Below are positions 9,756-18,708 of a DNA stretch of 64,000 nucleotides, one piece after another. The DNA lies in the NCBI GenBank assembly GCA_021737785.1, contig JAIPDI010000004.1:110037-174036 (forward strand). Direction: 5' to 3'. The position numbers and the translations under genes were made by a program. Below the pieces are notes generated by a model. That model worked only from the letters and a program-made list of their open reading frames with translations. It was not told the origin of the DNA and did not search any database. Every line of letters starts with the position of its first letter. The stretch's first letter is position 1. This DNA comes from Deltaproteobacteria bacterium (lineage in GTDB: Bacteria; Desulfobacterota; DSM-4660; Desulfatiglandales; Desulfatiglandaceae).

Positions 9756-10304
9756 ATGCCGAGCACCAAAACCGGTCAACCTATCGGTAAACGGCTCTTG
9801 AAGCGGCGGCGGGAGAAGAAATTGACCCTCAAGCACCTGGCCAATGAGACAGGCCTGGCCACCAATTTTATCTCCCAGGTTGAAAAAGGAGAGGTGATCC
9901 CGCCCGTCTCCGTGATTCTGCAGCTTTCAAGGGCCCTTGAAATCGACTCCAGCATCCTCCTTAAGGAGGAGAAGCAGCAGGCGGGCAAAAAATCCGCTGA
10001 GGATTTCAAGAAGAGAACCGAGGCGTATACCTACGAGACCCTCACGCCCGAGGCCATCCATAAACACCTCAAGGCCTTCAAGGTCTTTATCGATCCGAAA
10101 TCAGAGCATAAGTCCATCAGTTACCAGCACCTGGGAGAGGAGTTTCAGTATGTCCTGAAAGGAAAGGTCGAGGTGATGGTAGGGGAAAGCAGAAATATCC
10201 TGGAACCCGGGCAGAGTCTCCATTTCAATTCTTCGATCACCCATAAGCTCAGGAATATCAGCTCGGAACGGGCGGAGTTGCTGGTGGTGCTGTACACCCC
10301 TTGA
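9756..10304 (+). CDS. XRE-family regulator with C-terminal cupin sensor domain
   Basis: Start chosen at 9756 behind AAAGGAGGTAGTGTG, giving 182 residues. Residues 9-65 form an HTH_3 domain (LKHLANETGLATNFISQVEKG). Residues 110-180 form a cupin_2 barrel (EEFQYVLKGKVEVMVG, then LEPGQSLHFNSSITHKLRN). Such regulators sense small metabolites through the cupin. Position between two fatty-acid oxidation units suggests it regulates them, possibly through the palindrome at 1065; that link is inference. Confidence 0.88.
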   Translation: MPSTKTGQPIGKRLLKRRREKKLTLKHLANETGLATNFISQVEKGEVIPPVSVILQLSRALEIDSSILLKEEKQQAGKKSAEDFKKRTEAYTYETLTPEAIHKHLKAFKVFIDPKSEHKSISYQHLGEEFQYVLKGKVEVMVGESRNILEPGQSLHFNSSITHKLRNISSERAELLVVLYTP

Positions 10305-10504
10305 ACCTAATCCAGGCAGGCTGGAACCAGAGAATTCTCACACAAAGACACGAAGACACGAAGATTTTATAACCGCATGCATTTGCCGGACTTTTCCTTT
10401 GCGGGCGTTGTGGCTGTGTGTGACAACAAAATGAAAACCGCCTGCTGGTGTTTGGAAGGTGGATTTAAGCAGGACAAGTTCCGAGCTGAGAATATGAGGA
10501 GCAG

Positions 10505-11647
10505 ATGGCCTATCAACTGAATGAAGAACAGCGGATGATTCGGGCAATGGTCAGGGACTTTGCACGGGATACGATATTGCCCACGGCTGCCGAGAGGGAT
10601 CTGACCTGCGAATTTCCTGCGGAGCATCTCAAGCAGATGGGGGAGTTGGGACTTCTGGGCATGAACGTCCCGCCCGAATATAACGGGGCCGGCGTGGACA
10701 CGGTGAGCTATTCCGTGGCATTACAGGAGATCGCCTATGCCTGCGCCTCCACGGCCGTGGTCATGTCGGTGCACAACTCTGTTGCCTGCGGCCCCATCTA
10801 TCTGTTTGGATCGGAGTATCTCAAGGAGCATTTCCTGAAGGTCCTGGCTGCCGGAGAGAAGATCGGTTGCTTTGCACTGACAGAGGCCGGCGCCGGTTCG
10901 GACCCGGCCAGCCAGAGGTCCAAGGCGGTCAAAGACGGCGGTACCTATGTGATTAACGGCGCCAAGATGTTCATCACCAGCGGAAAGAACTCGGATGTCA
11001 CGGTGGTGACGGCCTATACAGACAGAGATAAGCGGCATCGCGGGATCAGCGCCTTTGTGGTGGAAAAGGGGACCCCGGGGTTCTCCGTGGGCAAGGAAGA
11101 GAAGAAGATGGGGCTGCGGGCCTCGGACACGACGGAATTGATCTTCGAGGACTGCCGGGTGCCTGCGGAAAACCTGGTGGGGGAGGAAGGGGATGGGTTC
11201 CGTATTGCCATGGCCTCTCTGGACGGGGGACGGATCGGTATCGCCTCCCAATCCGTGGGCCTGGCCCAGGCCGCACTGGACGCAGCGGTCAGCTATGCCA
11301 AGGAACGGGTCCAGTTCGGAAAGACCATCTCCCAGTTTCAAGGGATTCGATGGATGATCGCCGATATGGCCACCCAGATCGAGGCGGCCAGACTCCTTAC
11401 CTTTAATGCCGCCGCCATGAGGGACCAGGGGGAAAATTTCTCGGCCGCCGCTTCCATGGCCAAGGTCTTTGCCTCTGAGATGGCCAACAAGGTGGCGTAT
11501 AAGGCCCTGCAGATCCATGGCGGATATGGCTATATTCAGGACTTTCCGGTGGAGAGATATTACCGGGATGCCAGGGTGTTTACCATCTACGAAGGGACCT
11601 CCGAGATCCAGAGGATGGTGATTTCCAATCATGTGATCGGGAAGTAA
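10505..11647 (+). CDS. Second short-chain acyl-CoA dehydrogenase
   Basis: The 380-residue protein is clearly paralogous to the dehydrogenase at 4755. It has [15 protein letters not shown], the FAD-binding segments and YEGTSEIQRM with the catalytic Glu near residue 363. It could act on a branched or different short-chain acyl-CoA. The 200-nt region upstream contains a short ACACGAAG tandem and no recognised regulatory element, so it may be transcribed with the regulator before it. It converges with gdhA across a strong hairpin. Confidence 0.92.
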   Translation: MAYQLNEEQRMIRAMVRDFARDTILPTAAERDLTCEFPAEHLKQMGELGLLGMNVPPEYNGAGVDTVSYSVALQEIAYACASTAVVMSVHNSVACGPIYLFGSEYLKEHFLKVLAAGEKIGCFALTEAGAGSDPASQRSKAVKDGGTYVINGAKMFITSGKNSDVTVVTAYTDRDKRHRGISAFVVEKGTPGFSVGKEEKKMGLRASDTTELIFEDCRVPAENLVGEEGDGFRIAMASLDGGRIGIASQSVGLAQAALDAAVSYAKERVQFGKTISQFQGIRWMIADMATQIEAARLLTFNAAAMRDQGENFSAAASMAKVFASEMANKVAYKALQIHGGYGYIQDFPVERYYRDARVFTIYEGTSEIQRMVISNHVIGK

Positions 11648-11686
11648 CCCCGGTCTTCAGATTATCTTCCGAGGGAGAAAAAGACG

Positions 11687-11714
11687 CCGGCGGGTCTTGT
11701 TCAAGACCCGCCGG
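11687..11714 (-). terminator. Strong hairpin between convergent genes, gdhA terminator
   Basis: A 12-bp perfect stem (CCGGCGGGTCTT with AAGACCCGCCGG) and a GTTC loop lie between the acyl-CoA dehydrogenase and gdhA ends. On the minus strand the stem is followed a few bases later by TTTTT, so it best serves gdhA. It may also block read-through from the plus strand. Confidence 0.7.
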
Positions 11715-11747
11715 TTCAGCATGGAAATAAACATCTGTGGGCGTTTC

Positions 11748-13097
11748 TTATACCAATCCCTGATCCAGCATGGCGTTGACCACCCTGACAAATCCCACGA
11801 TATTGGCCCCTGCAAAATAGTTGCCCGGCCGGCCGTATTCCGCGGCTGCATCCGCGCAGCTCTGGTGGATGCTCTTCATGATTATTTTCAGGCGGCCGTC
11901 CACCTCCTCCCGGGGCCAGTTCAGCCGCATGCTGTTCTGCGCCATCTCCAGGCCTGAAACCGCCACGCCGCCGGCATTGGAGGCCTTGCCCGGCGAGTAG
12001 AGGATCTTGTTGTCCAGGTAGATGTCGATGGCCTCGGGGGTGGAAGGCATGTTAGCGCCCTCGGCCACCAACTGCACGCCGTTGGCGATCAGGTTCTGGG
12101 CGTCCTTCCCATTGATTTCATTCTGGGTGGCGCTGGGAAAGGCGCAATCGGCCTTGTGGTTCCAGAGGGGATTATAATCAAGGGTCGTATCCACCTCGGT
12201 ATAGGTTGCCTCTGAATACTTGTCCACGTATTCCATGATCCTGCCGCGACGGACGTTCTTGAGCCTCATGACAAAATCCAGTTTGCTCCGGTCAATGCCT
12301 GCCTCGTCGTAGATATAGCCGGATGAATCGGAAAGGGTCACCACTTTTGCGCCCATCTCGATAAGTTTCTCCACGGTGTACTGGGCGACATTTCCCGTCC
12401 CCGAGACCAGGCAGGTCTTTCCCTCGAGGGTGTCGTTTCGAGTGGCCAGCATCTCAGAGGCAAAATAGACGCAGCCGTATCCTGTCGCCTCCGGCCGGAT
12501 AAGGCTCCCCCCCCAGCCGAGGCCCTTGCCGGTCAGAACCCCCGTGAATTCATTCCGAAGCCGCTTGTACATGCCGAACATATACCCGATCTCTCTCGCC
12601 CCCACCCCAATATCTCCGGCAGGAACATCCGTGTCAGGGCCGACATGCCGGCTCAGTTCGGTCATGTAACTCTGGCAGAACCGCATGACCTCATTCTCTG
12701 ATTTTCCCTTGGGATCGAAGTCGGAGCCGCCTTTTCCCCCTCCCATGGAGAGGGTGGTCAGGGCGTTCTTGAAGACCTGTTCAAAGGCCAGGAATTTAAG
12801 GATGCTCAGATTCACCGAAGGGTGAAAGCGGGTGCCCCCCTTGTACGGTCCGATCGCACTGTTCATCTGTAATCGGTAACCGCGATTCACATGTACCTGT
12901 CCCTCGTCATCCATCCAGGGGACCCGGAACATGATGACCCTTTCGGGTTCGATGATCCTCTCCAATATGGCCGCCTGACGGTATTCGGGGTTTCGCTCCA
13001 GCACGGGCTGAATGGTTTCAAGGACCTCTTTCACCGCCTGGTGAAATTCCTTTTCGTGAGGATCTCTTGCCCTAACGTAATTTAAAATGTCTTCCAT
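11748..13097 (-). CDS. gdhA: Glutamate dehydrogenase
   Basis: The 449 residues equal the size of hexameric bacterial (usually NADP-linked) GdhA. Visible signatures include the catalytic-lysine segment LSMGGGKGGSDFDPKGKS, DVPAGDIGVGAREIG, and a nucleotide-binding GTGNVAQYT. It interconverts 2-oxoglutarate plus ammonia and glutamate. The start follows GGGGAGGTTATTT. It is the last gene of a minus-strand block after a glutamate synthase-like gene, placing it in an ammonia-assimilation cluster. NADP preference is inferred from family size only. Confidence 0.93.
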   Translation of the reverse strand: MEDILNYVRARDPHEKEFHQAVKEVLETIQPVLERNPEYRQAAILERIIEPERVIMFRVPWMDDEGQVHVNRGYRLQMNSAIGPYKGGTRFHPSVNLSILKFLAFEQVFKNALTTLSMGGGKGGSDFDPKGKSENEVMRFCQSYMTELSRHVGPDTDVPAGDIGVGAREIGYMFGMYKRLRNEFTGVLTGKGLGWGGSLIRPEATGYGCVYFASEMLATRNDTLEGKTCLVSGTGNVAQYTVEKLIEMGAKVVTLSDSSGYIYDEAGIDRSKLDFVMRLKNVRRGRIMEYVDKYSEATYTEVDTTLDYNPLWNHKADCAFPSATQNEINGKDAQNLIANGVQLVAEGANMPSTPEAIDIYLDNKILYSPGKASNAGGVAVSGLEMAQNSMRLNWPREEVDGRLKIIMKSIHQSCADAAAEYGRPGNYFAGANIVGFVRVVNAMLDQGLV

Positions 13098-13161
13098 AAA
13101 TAACCTCCCCTTTTTATTGATGCTGCCATGATCTTAAAAATTCCTGCACAAAACCTCATTT

Positions 13162-16113
13162 TCATCCGTCATCACCGATAATCACGCACCGGGATTTCCT
13201 GCCGTCGATTTTGATGATGAGCGGTTTTTCCATTGTCGCATGTCTCAAAAAGGTGGTTTCCTGAACCGCAGGGATCGAACGGATCCAGTTCCAGTCCAGA
13301 TAGTCTTCGGATTCCGCGTCCTCTGTCACCGTGATGTAATCGATGCCGAGGGACGTGATGTTCTGAAAAAAATGGGACCCCTGGGAAGGGTCGGCCTTCA
13401 ACTGCTTGTTCCTGAGTTCGACGATGGCGCCCACGCCTGAGATATGCCGCCACTGGACCGGAATGCCCAGCCATCTGTCTGCGGATCCCCATCTGCCCGG
13501 CCCGATCAGGAGATACTTCCGCTTTTCCTTTGAGAGCCCCGCATTTATCTGCCCGATTTCCTCTGCAATCTGCACTGTTGCGCCGGCATCGAAGGCATCG
13601 GGTTTGACATAGATGATATCCGTGATTTCCTCGTTTTTGCCGTTTCCCAGGGCGGTTGAGGACCGGCAGAATGCCCGGTCCAGATCCTGGGGGGTGATTT
13701 CCACATTGAATCGTTCCTCGTCAGCCACCATCGGTCGCATCTGCAGAAAGATGAACTCGTTCTTATGATCTTTATCAGGGGTGAGTTCCACGGAGAACTC
13801 GATCTCCACAGGGCATCCCATGCCCTTCCTCCCCATTGTGAGGAGATCGGACAGGAGGTCCGGCAGGGGGAAAATATGATGTTTCAAGACCTGGGCAAAG
13901 GTCAGCACCTTGGGCCCCGGCATATACCCCGTATCTCGAATACGGTCCTCCTCGGGCACATAGGTGCTGGCCAGGGTCTTTACCGGAAATTCATTTTCCG
14001 CATCATCCAGGTCCCGTTTTTCCAGGTTGGAATCGCGCCACAACTCCGGGCCCTCCGGATAATTCCGGATCCTCAAGGCATAAAAAAATCTCTGGGCATT
14101 GGAAAGGATGTCTTTCACCGTGGAAAACTGGGGCATGATCTCCGGATATCTGGGGGAGAACCGCAATGTCTTTTCCCCTTCCACAACGGTCTTGCCCAAC
14201 CCGAGTGCAATATGGGCGATCCCTTCCTCCGGCTTCATCCGGGATACCGGATAGAAATTATGAGACTGGGCCACGCCCGAAATGGCCGGATAGAAATAGT
14301 CCCCGTATTCCCTCCCTGAGAGCTCCTGGATGATAACGGCCATCGACTCTGCCTGGGGCTGGTTGGACGTGCTTCTCGCAAAGGCCTTGGGACTTTCATA
14401 GTAGGTGGATGCATAGACCAGCTTTACGGCCGTTATGAGATGCTGCCGCCGAATGGAGAGATCGGGATGATTATTGGGAATCATATAGGTTTGATACAGT
14501 CCGGCATAGGGCTGAAACTGGGCGTCTTCCAGCAGGCTTGAAGACCGGACAGAGAGGGGAATTCGGACCCGGGCCGCAAATGCCTCCAGATCATTCGCCA
14601 GCCATTCCGGCATGTCCGCGTCAAGAAAACCCCTGGCGACCTCTTCATCGGTGAATCCTTCCTTTGCAAAATGTTCCAGGTGGTTCTGCGCCACAAACGC
14701 CTCAAATCCGTCTGTACAGATGACCAGTGTCTTGGGTATCCGGATCTTGATTTTGGAATATTTTTCGTGAAGTTCCTGGTCCTGCTCGAGGACCGCAGAC
14801 ATGAAGGCCAGCCCCCTGGCCTTGCCGCCCAGGGATCCCTGACCGATCTTGAGAAAATCATTGATTAAAGGGTCAAAATGTTCCGCCCTGAATCGGGCCA
14901 CCACCCCCTTCTGCCGCAATTTCCGGAGGGCCCGGATATTGCTGATAATGTACTCGCGCATTTCAGGAACACTGGCGAAATCACTGGCATGGACCTCACG
15001 GAATTTAGAGGCGAGGGCGATCTCGGAACGGGCCATGATCCAGTTTGAAAAGTGATTCCGTTCAGCATGGTAGCGGAGCGAGGCATCGGGTATCCAGGCC
15101 AGCTTGGTTTCCAGGGTGTGGAGATCGGAGGCCCTGTCCACCTCTGTCCCGTCAGGCATACGGAAGATGAAATCGCCGAACCCGAGTCTGGACAGGAAGA
15201 AATCGTGTATCTCGGAGAGGAGGTGGGGAGAATTCTTGTCCAGGAAATCGGCCGGGATTTGTTCCGCCTTGTTTCTGTTGCTGGATTCCGAACTCAGCAG
15301 GAGGAGCGGGACGTCAGGGACCTCTTTCTGGATCTGGGAAAGCAGTAAAAATCCCGTGTTGTCGTCCATCTGGTGGTTCTTGGGCAGGCGGGCGTCTGAA
15401 ATCACGCCGAAGAGAAAGGACCGGAATTTCTGGTAGAGGGCCAGGGCCTCCTCATAATTGGTGGCCAGGAGGATCTTGGGCCGTGCCCGCATGGTCAGAA
15501 GCCGGTGCTCTTCGTTCAGCCCCATCTTGAGCACGGCCTGGGTCTGGCGGACGATTTCCTTGTAGATGAGCGGCAGAAAGGAGGAATAATACACCGGGGA
15601 GTCCTCCACCAGGATCAGGACCCGGACCATGGCCCGCTCCGTGTCGGCGTCCACGTTCAGATGATCCTCGGCATTCTTGACCAGGGCCAGGAGAAGATCC
15701 GAGTTCCCGGACCAGATGAAGATCTTGTCGATCCCCTCGCAGTTCTTGTTTTCAGGAAGGGGGTAGATCCCCCTGGGGCTGTGGGCCAGGAGGATGACAG
15801 GGAGGCCGGGATGGGTCTTTTTCGCCTTCAACCCGAGGGTGAAGGCATCCATCTCCTCCAGATGGGGGGTGGTGACCACCATGTCGAAGTTCCTCATATT
15901 GAGGAGGGCCAGGGCGTCAAAGGCCGATGACGTCCGGGTGACCCGGGGCGGATGGCTCAGGTTCAAGCCGCTGTACTCGTTGATAATCCGGGATGCCAGA
16001 CTCCCGTCTTCCTCCATGATGAAGGCGTCGTAAGGGCTCGATACCAGGAGGATCTCCCGGATCTTTTTGGACATGAGTTCGTGATAGATCTTGAAGCGGG
16101 CGTAAAATTCCAT
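13162..16113 (-). CDS. PEP/pyruvate-binding (PPDK_N) protein with N-terminal receiver-like domains
   Basis: The protein has 983 residues, or 969 if MSKKIREILL (start 16071) is used. Residues 15-150 and 160-310 look like two receiver-type Rossmann domains (LILVEDSPVYYSS in the second). From about residue 430 to the end it is a PPDK N-terminal ATP-grasp domain: GSLGGKARGLAFM, IPLSVRSSSLLEDAQ, LRFSPRYPEIMPQ. The swivelling phosphohistidine domain and the PEP/pyruvate TIM barrel of PEP synthase are absent, so it is not a complete synthase. It follows the glutamate synthase-like gene by 125 nt, across a hairpin. A signalling or phosphotransfer role is plausible but unproven. Confidence 0.75.
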   Translation of the reverse strand: MEFYARFKIYHELMSKKIREILLVSSPYDAFIMEEDGSLASRIINEYSGLNLSHPPRVTRTSSAFDALALLNMRNFDMVVTTPHLEEMDAFTLGLKAKKTHPGLPVILLAHSPRGIYPLPENKNCEGIDKIFIWSGNSDLLLALVKNAEDHLNVDADTERAMVRVLILVEDSPVYYSSFLPLIYKEIVRQTQAVLKMGLNEEHRLLTMRARPKILLATNYEEALALYQKFRSFLFGVISDARLPKNHQMDDNTGFLLLSQIQKEVPDVPLLLLSSESSNRNKAEQIPADFLDKNSPHLLSEIHDFFLSRLGFGDFIFRMPDGTEVDRASDLHTLETKLAWIPDASLRYHAERNHFSNWIMARSEIALASKFREVHASDFASVPEMREYIISNIRALRKLRQKGVVARFRAEHFDPLINDFLKIGQGSLGGKARGLAFMSAVLEQDQELHEKYSKIKIRIPKTLVICTDGFEAFVAQNHLEHFAKEGFTDEEVARGFLDADMPEWLANDLEAFAARVRIPLSVRSSSLLEDAQFQPYAGLYQTYMIPNNHPDLSIRRQHLITAVKLVYASTYYESPKAFARSTSNQPQAESMAVIIQELSGREYGDYFYPAISGVAQSHNFYPVSRMKPEEGIAHIALGLGKTVVEGEKTLRFSPRYPEIMPQFSTVKDILSNAQRFFYALRIRNYPEGPELWRDSNLEKRDLDDAENEFPVKTLASTYVPEEDRIRDTGYMPGPKVLTFAQVLKHHIFPLPDLLSDLLTMGRKGMGCPVEIEFSVELTPDKDHKNEFIFLQMRPMVADEERFNVEITPQDLDRAFCRSSTALGNGKNEEITDIIYVKPDAFDAGATVQIAEEIGQINAGLSKEKRKYLLIGPGRWGSADRWLGIPVQWRHISGVGAIVELRNKQLKADPSQGSHFFQNITSLGIDYITVTEDAESEDYLDWNWIRSIPAVQETTFLRHATMEKPLIIKIDGRKSRCVIIGDDG

Positions 16114-16139
16114 CGGCAGCCTGTTTGGGTTTGTTGATC

Positions 16140-16197
16140 ATCCCCCTGATTTCCCGCCGCCCGCATTCGCGAAAGCGGTTCGGGAAAACAGGGGGAT
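16140..16197 (-). other. Long intercistronic hairpin between glutamate synthase-like and PPDK_N genes
   Basis: ATCCCCCTG (16140-16148) pairs with CAGGGGGAT (16189-16197), and TTTCCCG (16150-16156) pairs inside it with CGGGAAA (16181-16187). Single-base internal mismatches separate the helices. No U-run follows on either strand, so it is more likely an mRNA stability or processing element than an intrinsic terminator. Confidence 0.55.
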
Positions 16198-16238
16198 GGG
16201 TTGCATGGAAAAAAGAGTTATTTCGGAATTCACAGGTC

Positions 16239-17822
16239 CTATGAATCGATGATCTGGAGGGCCTCATCCCGGTAGGCATCCATGACGTAGGGGATCCCTG
16301 TCACCTTGGCGCACTCTTCCGTCAGAGAGAAGATGTCTTTCCGGCTGATATACTGCACTTCCCAGTTTCGAGACCCGGCCATCAACTGCTGAAGACCTAC
16401 TTTGAGCTTGTCCACCGCACTGAACAGGCCTACGGCGCCTAAGGGGAGGTTGTCCGCCTCAGCCCCGTATTTCTCTTTAAGGACCTCGTAATTCATGAAG
16501 ATCTCTTCTTTGGTGGACCCATACTTGGAAACCGTCGGCGGGAGCCCGCCCTGTTCGCCTCTCAGCCAGCGTTCGGCATTTTTCCCCACCATGCCCGGGA
16601 TCATCAGGGCGCGGCCCATGCAGACGGCCTTGCAGTAGGGGGCCCCCAACGCCAGGGCCTTGAACACATGATCTTCAGCGGAAAATCCGCCGGCAAATGC
16701 AATGTCCGGGACCCAGAGGCCCCGTTTGGCCAGACGATCGCACAGTTCATAGGCCATGGAGTGGAGATAGAGGGAGGGGATCCCCCATTCAGTCATCATC
16801 CGCCACGGGCTCATGCCGGTGCCACCGGGCGCGCCGTCGATGGTCAGGAGGTCGATCTTGGCATCACTGGACCAGCGAATGGCCATGGCCAGTTCTCTCA
16901 TGGGATAGGCACCGGTCTTGAGGGTGACCCGTTTGGCCCCCAGGTCCCGTATCCGCTTCACTTCGTTCATAAATCCTTCCTGGTCGATGAAGCCCAGCCG
17001 GGAATGGCGTTCGAACTGTTTGAGTGGACCGGCCTTGAAGGCGGCCTGGAACGCGGGGACGTCCGGATCCGGGGTGACGATGTATCCCCTTCTCTTCAGC
17101 TCGATGGCCCGGTCCAGGGAATTGACCTTGATCTCTCCACCGATGCACTTGGCGCCCTGGCCCCATTTAAGCTCTATGGTCTCCACGCCCAGTTTGTCGA
17201 TGACATATTCGGCGACGCCGTTCCGGGTATCTTCCACGTTCATCTGGACGAGGATATCCCCGTAGCCTTCATGGTAGCGCCGGTATTCCCTGATGCGCCG
17301 GTCCATTTCAGGGGAGTTCTTCACCTTGCCGTTGGGCTTGAACTCCAGTTCCGGGTCGATGCCGCAGACATTCTCGCCGCAGACGAGAGTGATGCCGCTG
17401 ATGGCGGCCCCGATGGCAAAGTGCTCCCAGTTTTTCCTCGCAATATCGGTGCTCCCGAGGGCGCCCGTAAATACGGGGACCTTCATCTTCACCTTTTCGG
17501 AGACGCCGAACGAGGTTTCGGTGTTGACCGCCGGGAAGGTGGCCTTGTCCGGATCGGGTTCCACGCCTTTGGCCCCGAGGGCATACCCCATGATATTCAG
17601 ATGCGAGTAATCCACGGGATAGTCCTTGTCTGCGCCGGCCGTGATACTCCCGAACGGCTGGGGGTAGAGGAGTTCCCTCCCCCGGAAGGTGGCGTTGAAC
17701 ATGTCGCAGTTCCCCTTGCATCCGTCTATGCACCTGCTGCAGATGCCTGACTGTGGGGTCACGTCCCGGGAACGGTTTTTGGTTTGCAGCGCTTCATCGG
17801 AATTCGGTCTCTGTAAGTTCAC
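16239..17822 (-). CDS. Glutamate synthase-like FMN protein (GltB central/FMN domain type)
   Basis: Starts at a GTG (17822) behind AAGGAGGACGACAG. The 527 residues cover the FMN/synthase domain of glutamate synthase but no amidotransferase domain: GQGAKCIGGE, TIDGAPGGTGMSPW and AGGFSAEDHVFKALALGA are typical. An N-terminal Cys cluster (CSRCIDGCKGNC, about residues 27-38) could bind an Fe-S cluster. It would form glutamate from 2-oxoglutarate with ammonia or a partner glutaminase. It heads the block containing gdhA. Its leader holds an ANTAR-type antitermination element, and the gene just upstream encodes an ANTAR protein. Confidence 0.82.
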   Translation of the reverse strand: MNLQRPNSDEALQTKNRSRDVTPQSGICSRCIDGCKGNCDMFNATFRGRELLYPQPFGSITAGADKDYPVDYSHLNIMGYALGAKGVEPDPDKATFPAVNTETSFGVSEKVKMKVPVFTGALGSTDIARKNWEHFAIGAAISGITLVCGENVCGIDPELEFKPNGKVKNSPEMDRRIREYRRYHEGYGDILVQMNVEDTRNGVAEYVIDKLGVETIELKWGQGAKCIGGEIKVNSLDRAIELKRRGYIVTPDPDVPAFQAAFKAGPLKQFERHSRLGFIDQEGFMNEVKRIRDLGAKRVTLKTGAYPMRELAMAIRWSSDAKIDLLTIDGAPGGTGMSPWRMMTEWGIPSLYLHSMAYELCDRLAKRGLWVPDIAFAGGFSAEDHVFKALALGAPYCKAVCMGRALMIPGMVGKNAERWLRGEQGGLPPTVSKYGSTKEEIFMNYEVLKEKYGAEADNLPLGAVGLFSAVDKLKVGLQQLMAGSRNWEVQYISRKDIFSLTEECAKVTGIPYVMDAYRDEALQIIDS

Positions 17823-17862
17823 CTGTCGTCCTCCTTCTTGTGGATCAGGGAAGAGAATAAAA

Positions 17863-17899
17863 AAAGGCGTCTTCCCTGGGTAGGGTTTCAGACGCCTTT
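17863..17899 (-). terminator. Leader attenuator (intrinsic terminator) before the glutamate synthase-like gene
   Basis: Read on the minus strand, AAAGGCGTCT (17899-17890) and AGACGCCTTT (17872-17863) form a perfect 10-bp stem followed by seven Ts. It lies 41 nt upstream of the GTG start and downstream of a sigma70 promoter, so it would stop transcription before the gene unless antiterminated. Confidence 0.85.
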
Positions 17900-17934
17900 G
17901 TCTTGTTGCGATAAGCCCCGCACGCCTTTGTGCG
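17890..17934 (-). promoter_or_regulatory. ANTAR dual-hexaloop antiterminator RNA
   Basis: On the minus strand two hairpins share the same six-base loop AAAGGC. P1 has stem CGCAC/GTGCG (17934-17919) and P2 has stem AGAC/GTCT (17903-17890). A at loop position 1 and G at position 4 are the conserved contacts known for ANTAR-domain targets. P2 uses the GCGTCT that forms the 5' half of the terminator stem, so the two structures exclude each other. Stabilised P2 means read-through. The GAF-ANTAR protein encoded immediately upstream is the obvious ligand. Confidence 0.85.
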
Positions 17935-17956
17935 AAGTTTCAAAATTAAAAAAGGA

Positions 17957-17985
17957 TGTATACCTCCGCAGCCCATCTCTGTCAA
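17957..17985 (-). promoter_or_regulatory. Sigma70 promoter of the attenuated glutamate synthase transcript
   Basis: On the minus strand a perfect TTGACA (17985-17980) and TATACA (17962-17957) are spaced by 17 nt. It starts just after the stop of the ANTAR gene and drives the leader with the hexaloops and terminator. Confidence 0.75.
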
Positions 17986-17997
17986 GTCATTTTTTCG

Positions 17998-18708
17998 CTA
18001 TGCCTCTTCTGAAAGGAGGATTGCGTCGGCCACGGTGCGGATCGATTTCCGCGAATCCATGCTCCGTTTCTGGAGCCAGCGATACGCCTCTTCTCCGGTC
18101 ATGCCCCGGCGCCGGATCAGGACGTCTTTGGCCCGCTCAACCAGCTTTCGCGTCTCCAGCTCCTCCTGAATCACCTTTGTCTTGACAATCAGCTCCGTGT
18201 TCATGATCGCCACCCCTGCCTGATTGGCCACGGCCGTTATCAGATTGATTTCAGCGGCAGAGAATTCATGGGGTTGATCGGTGAAACAGTTGAGCACGCC
18301 GATGACCTTCCCATCCCTCACCCGGAGGGGTACGCTCAACATGGAGACCAGGCCCAGTTTTTTGGCCATCTCTTTTTCCTTGAATCTGGGTTCTTTCAGA
18401 ACATCCCTGATGACCAGGGCCTGGTTATGGGTGGCCACAAAGCCCACCACCCCTTCCACCCTTCCCAGGGCACGGTCCTTCACATATTCCGGATCGATGG
18501 CCTGCGTGGCCTTCAGCCGAATCTTTATGGGGGTGACGGTTTCATCTATCAGCCAGAGAGAACATATTTCAAACCCGGTCACCTTGGCGGTTACCATGAC
18601 GATCAGCTTGAGGATGTCTTCCAGATATTGTTCGGAGGTAATGGCGGTGCTGATATCGCTGATGGCCTTGATGTATTTCTCATAGGTGGTGGGGGTGATT
18701 TTTTCCAT
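17998..18708 (-). CDS. GAF-ANTAR RNA-binding antitermination regulator
   Basis: Starting at the ATG at 18708 (a TTG two codons upstream is possible) it has about 236 residues. Residues 15-165 form a GAF sensor domain. The last 60 residues form an ANTAR three-helix domain: VERAKDVLIRRRGMTGEEAYRWLQ, then SIRTVADAIL. ANTAR proteins bind paired hexaloop hairpins and prevent termination. The gene lies directly upstream of exactly such a leader, so it probably controls the glutamate synthase-like operon. The GAF ligand is unknown; a nitrogen or redox cue is a guess. Confidence 0.9.
   Translation of the reverse strand: MEKITPTTYEKYIKAISDISTAITSEQYLEDILKLIVMVTAKVTGFEICSLWLIDETVTPIKIRLKATQAIDPEYVKDRALGRVEGVVGFVATHNQALVIRDVLKEPRFKEKEMAKKLGLVSMLSVPLRVRDGKVIGVLNCFTDQPHEFSAAEINLITAVANQAGVAIMNTELIVKTKVIQEELETRKLVERAKDVLIRRRGMTGEEAYRWLQKRSMDSRKSIRTVADAILLSEEA

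Noticed and set aside
16670..17750. 360-codon plus-strand frame opposite the glutamate synthase-like gene
   Set aside because: Pure shadow of a conserved minus-strand gene.
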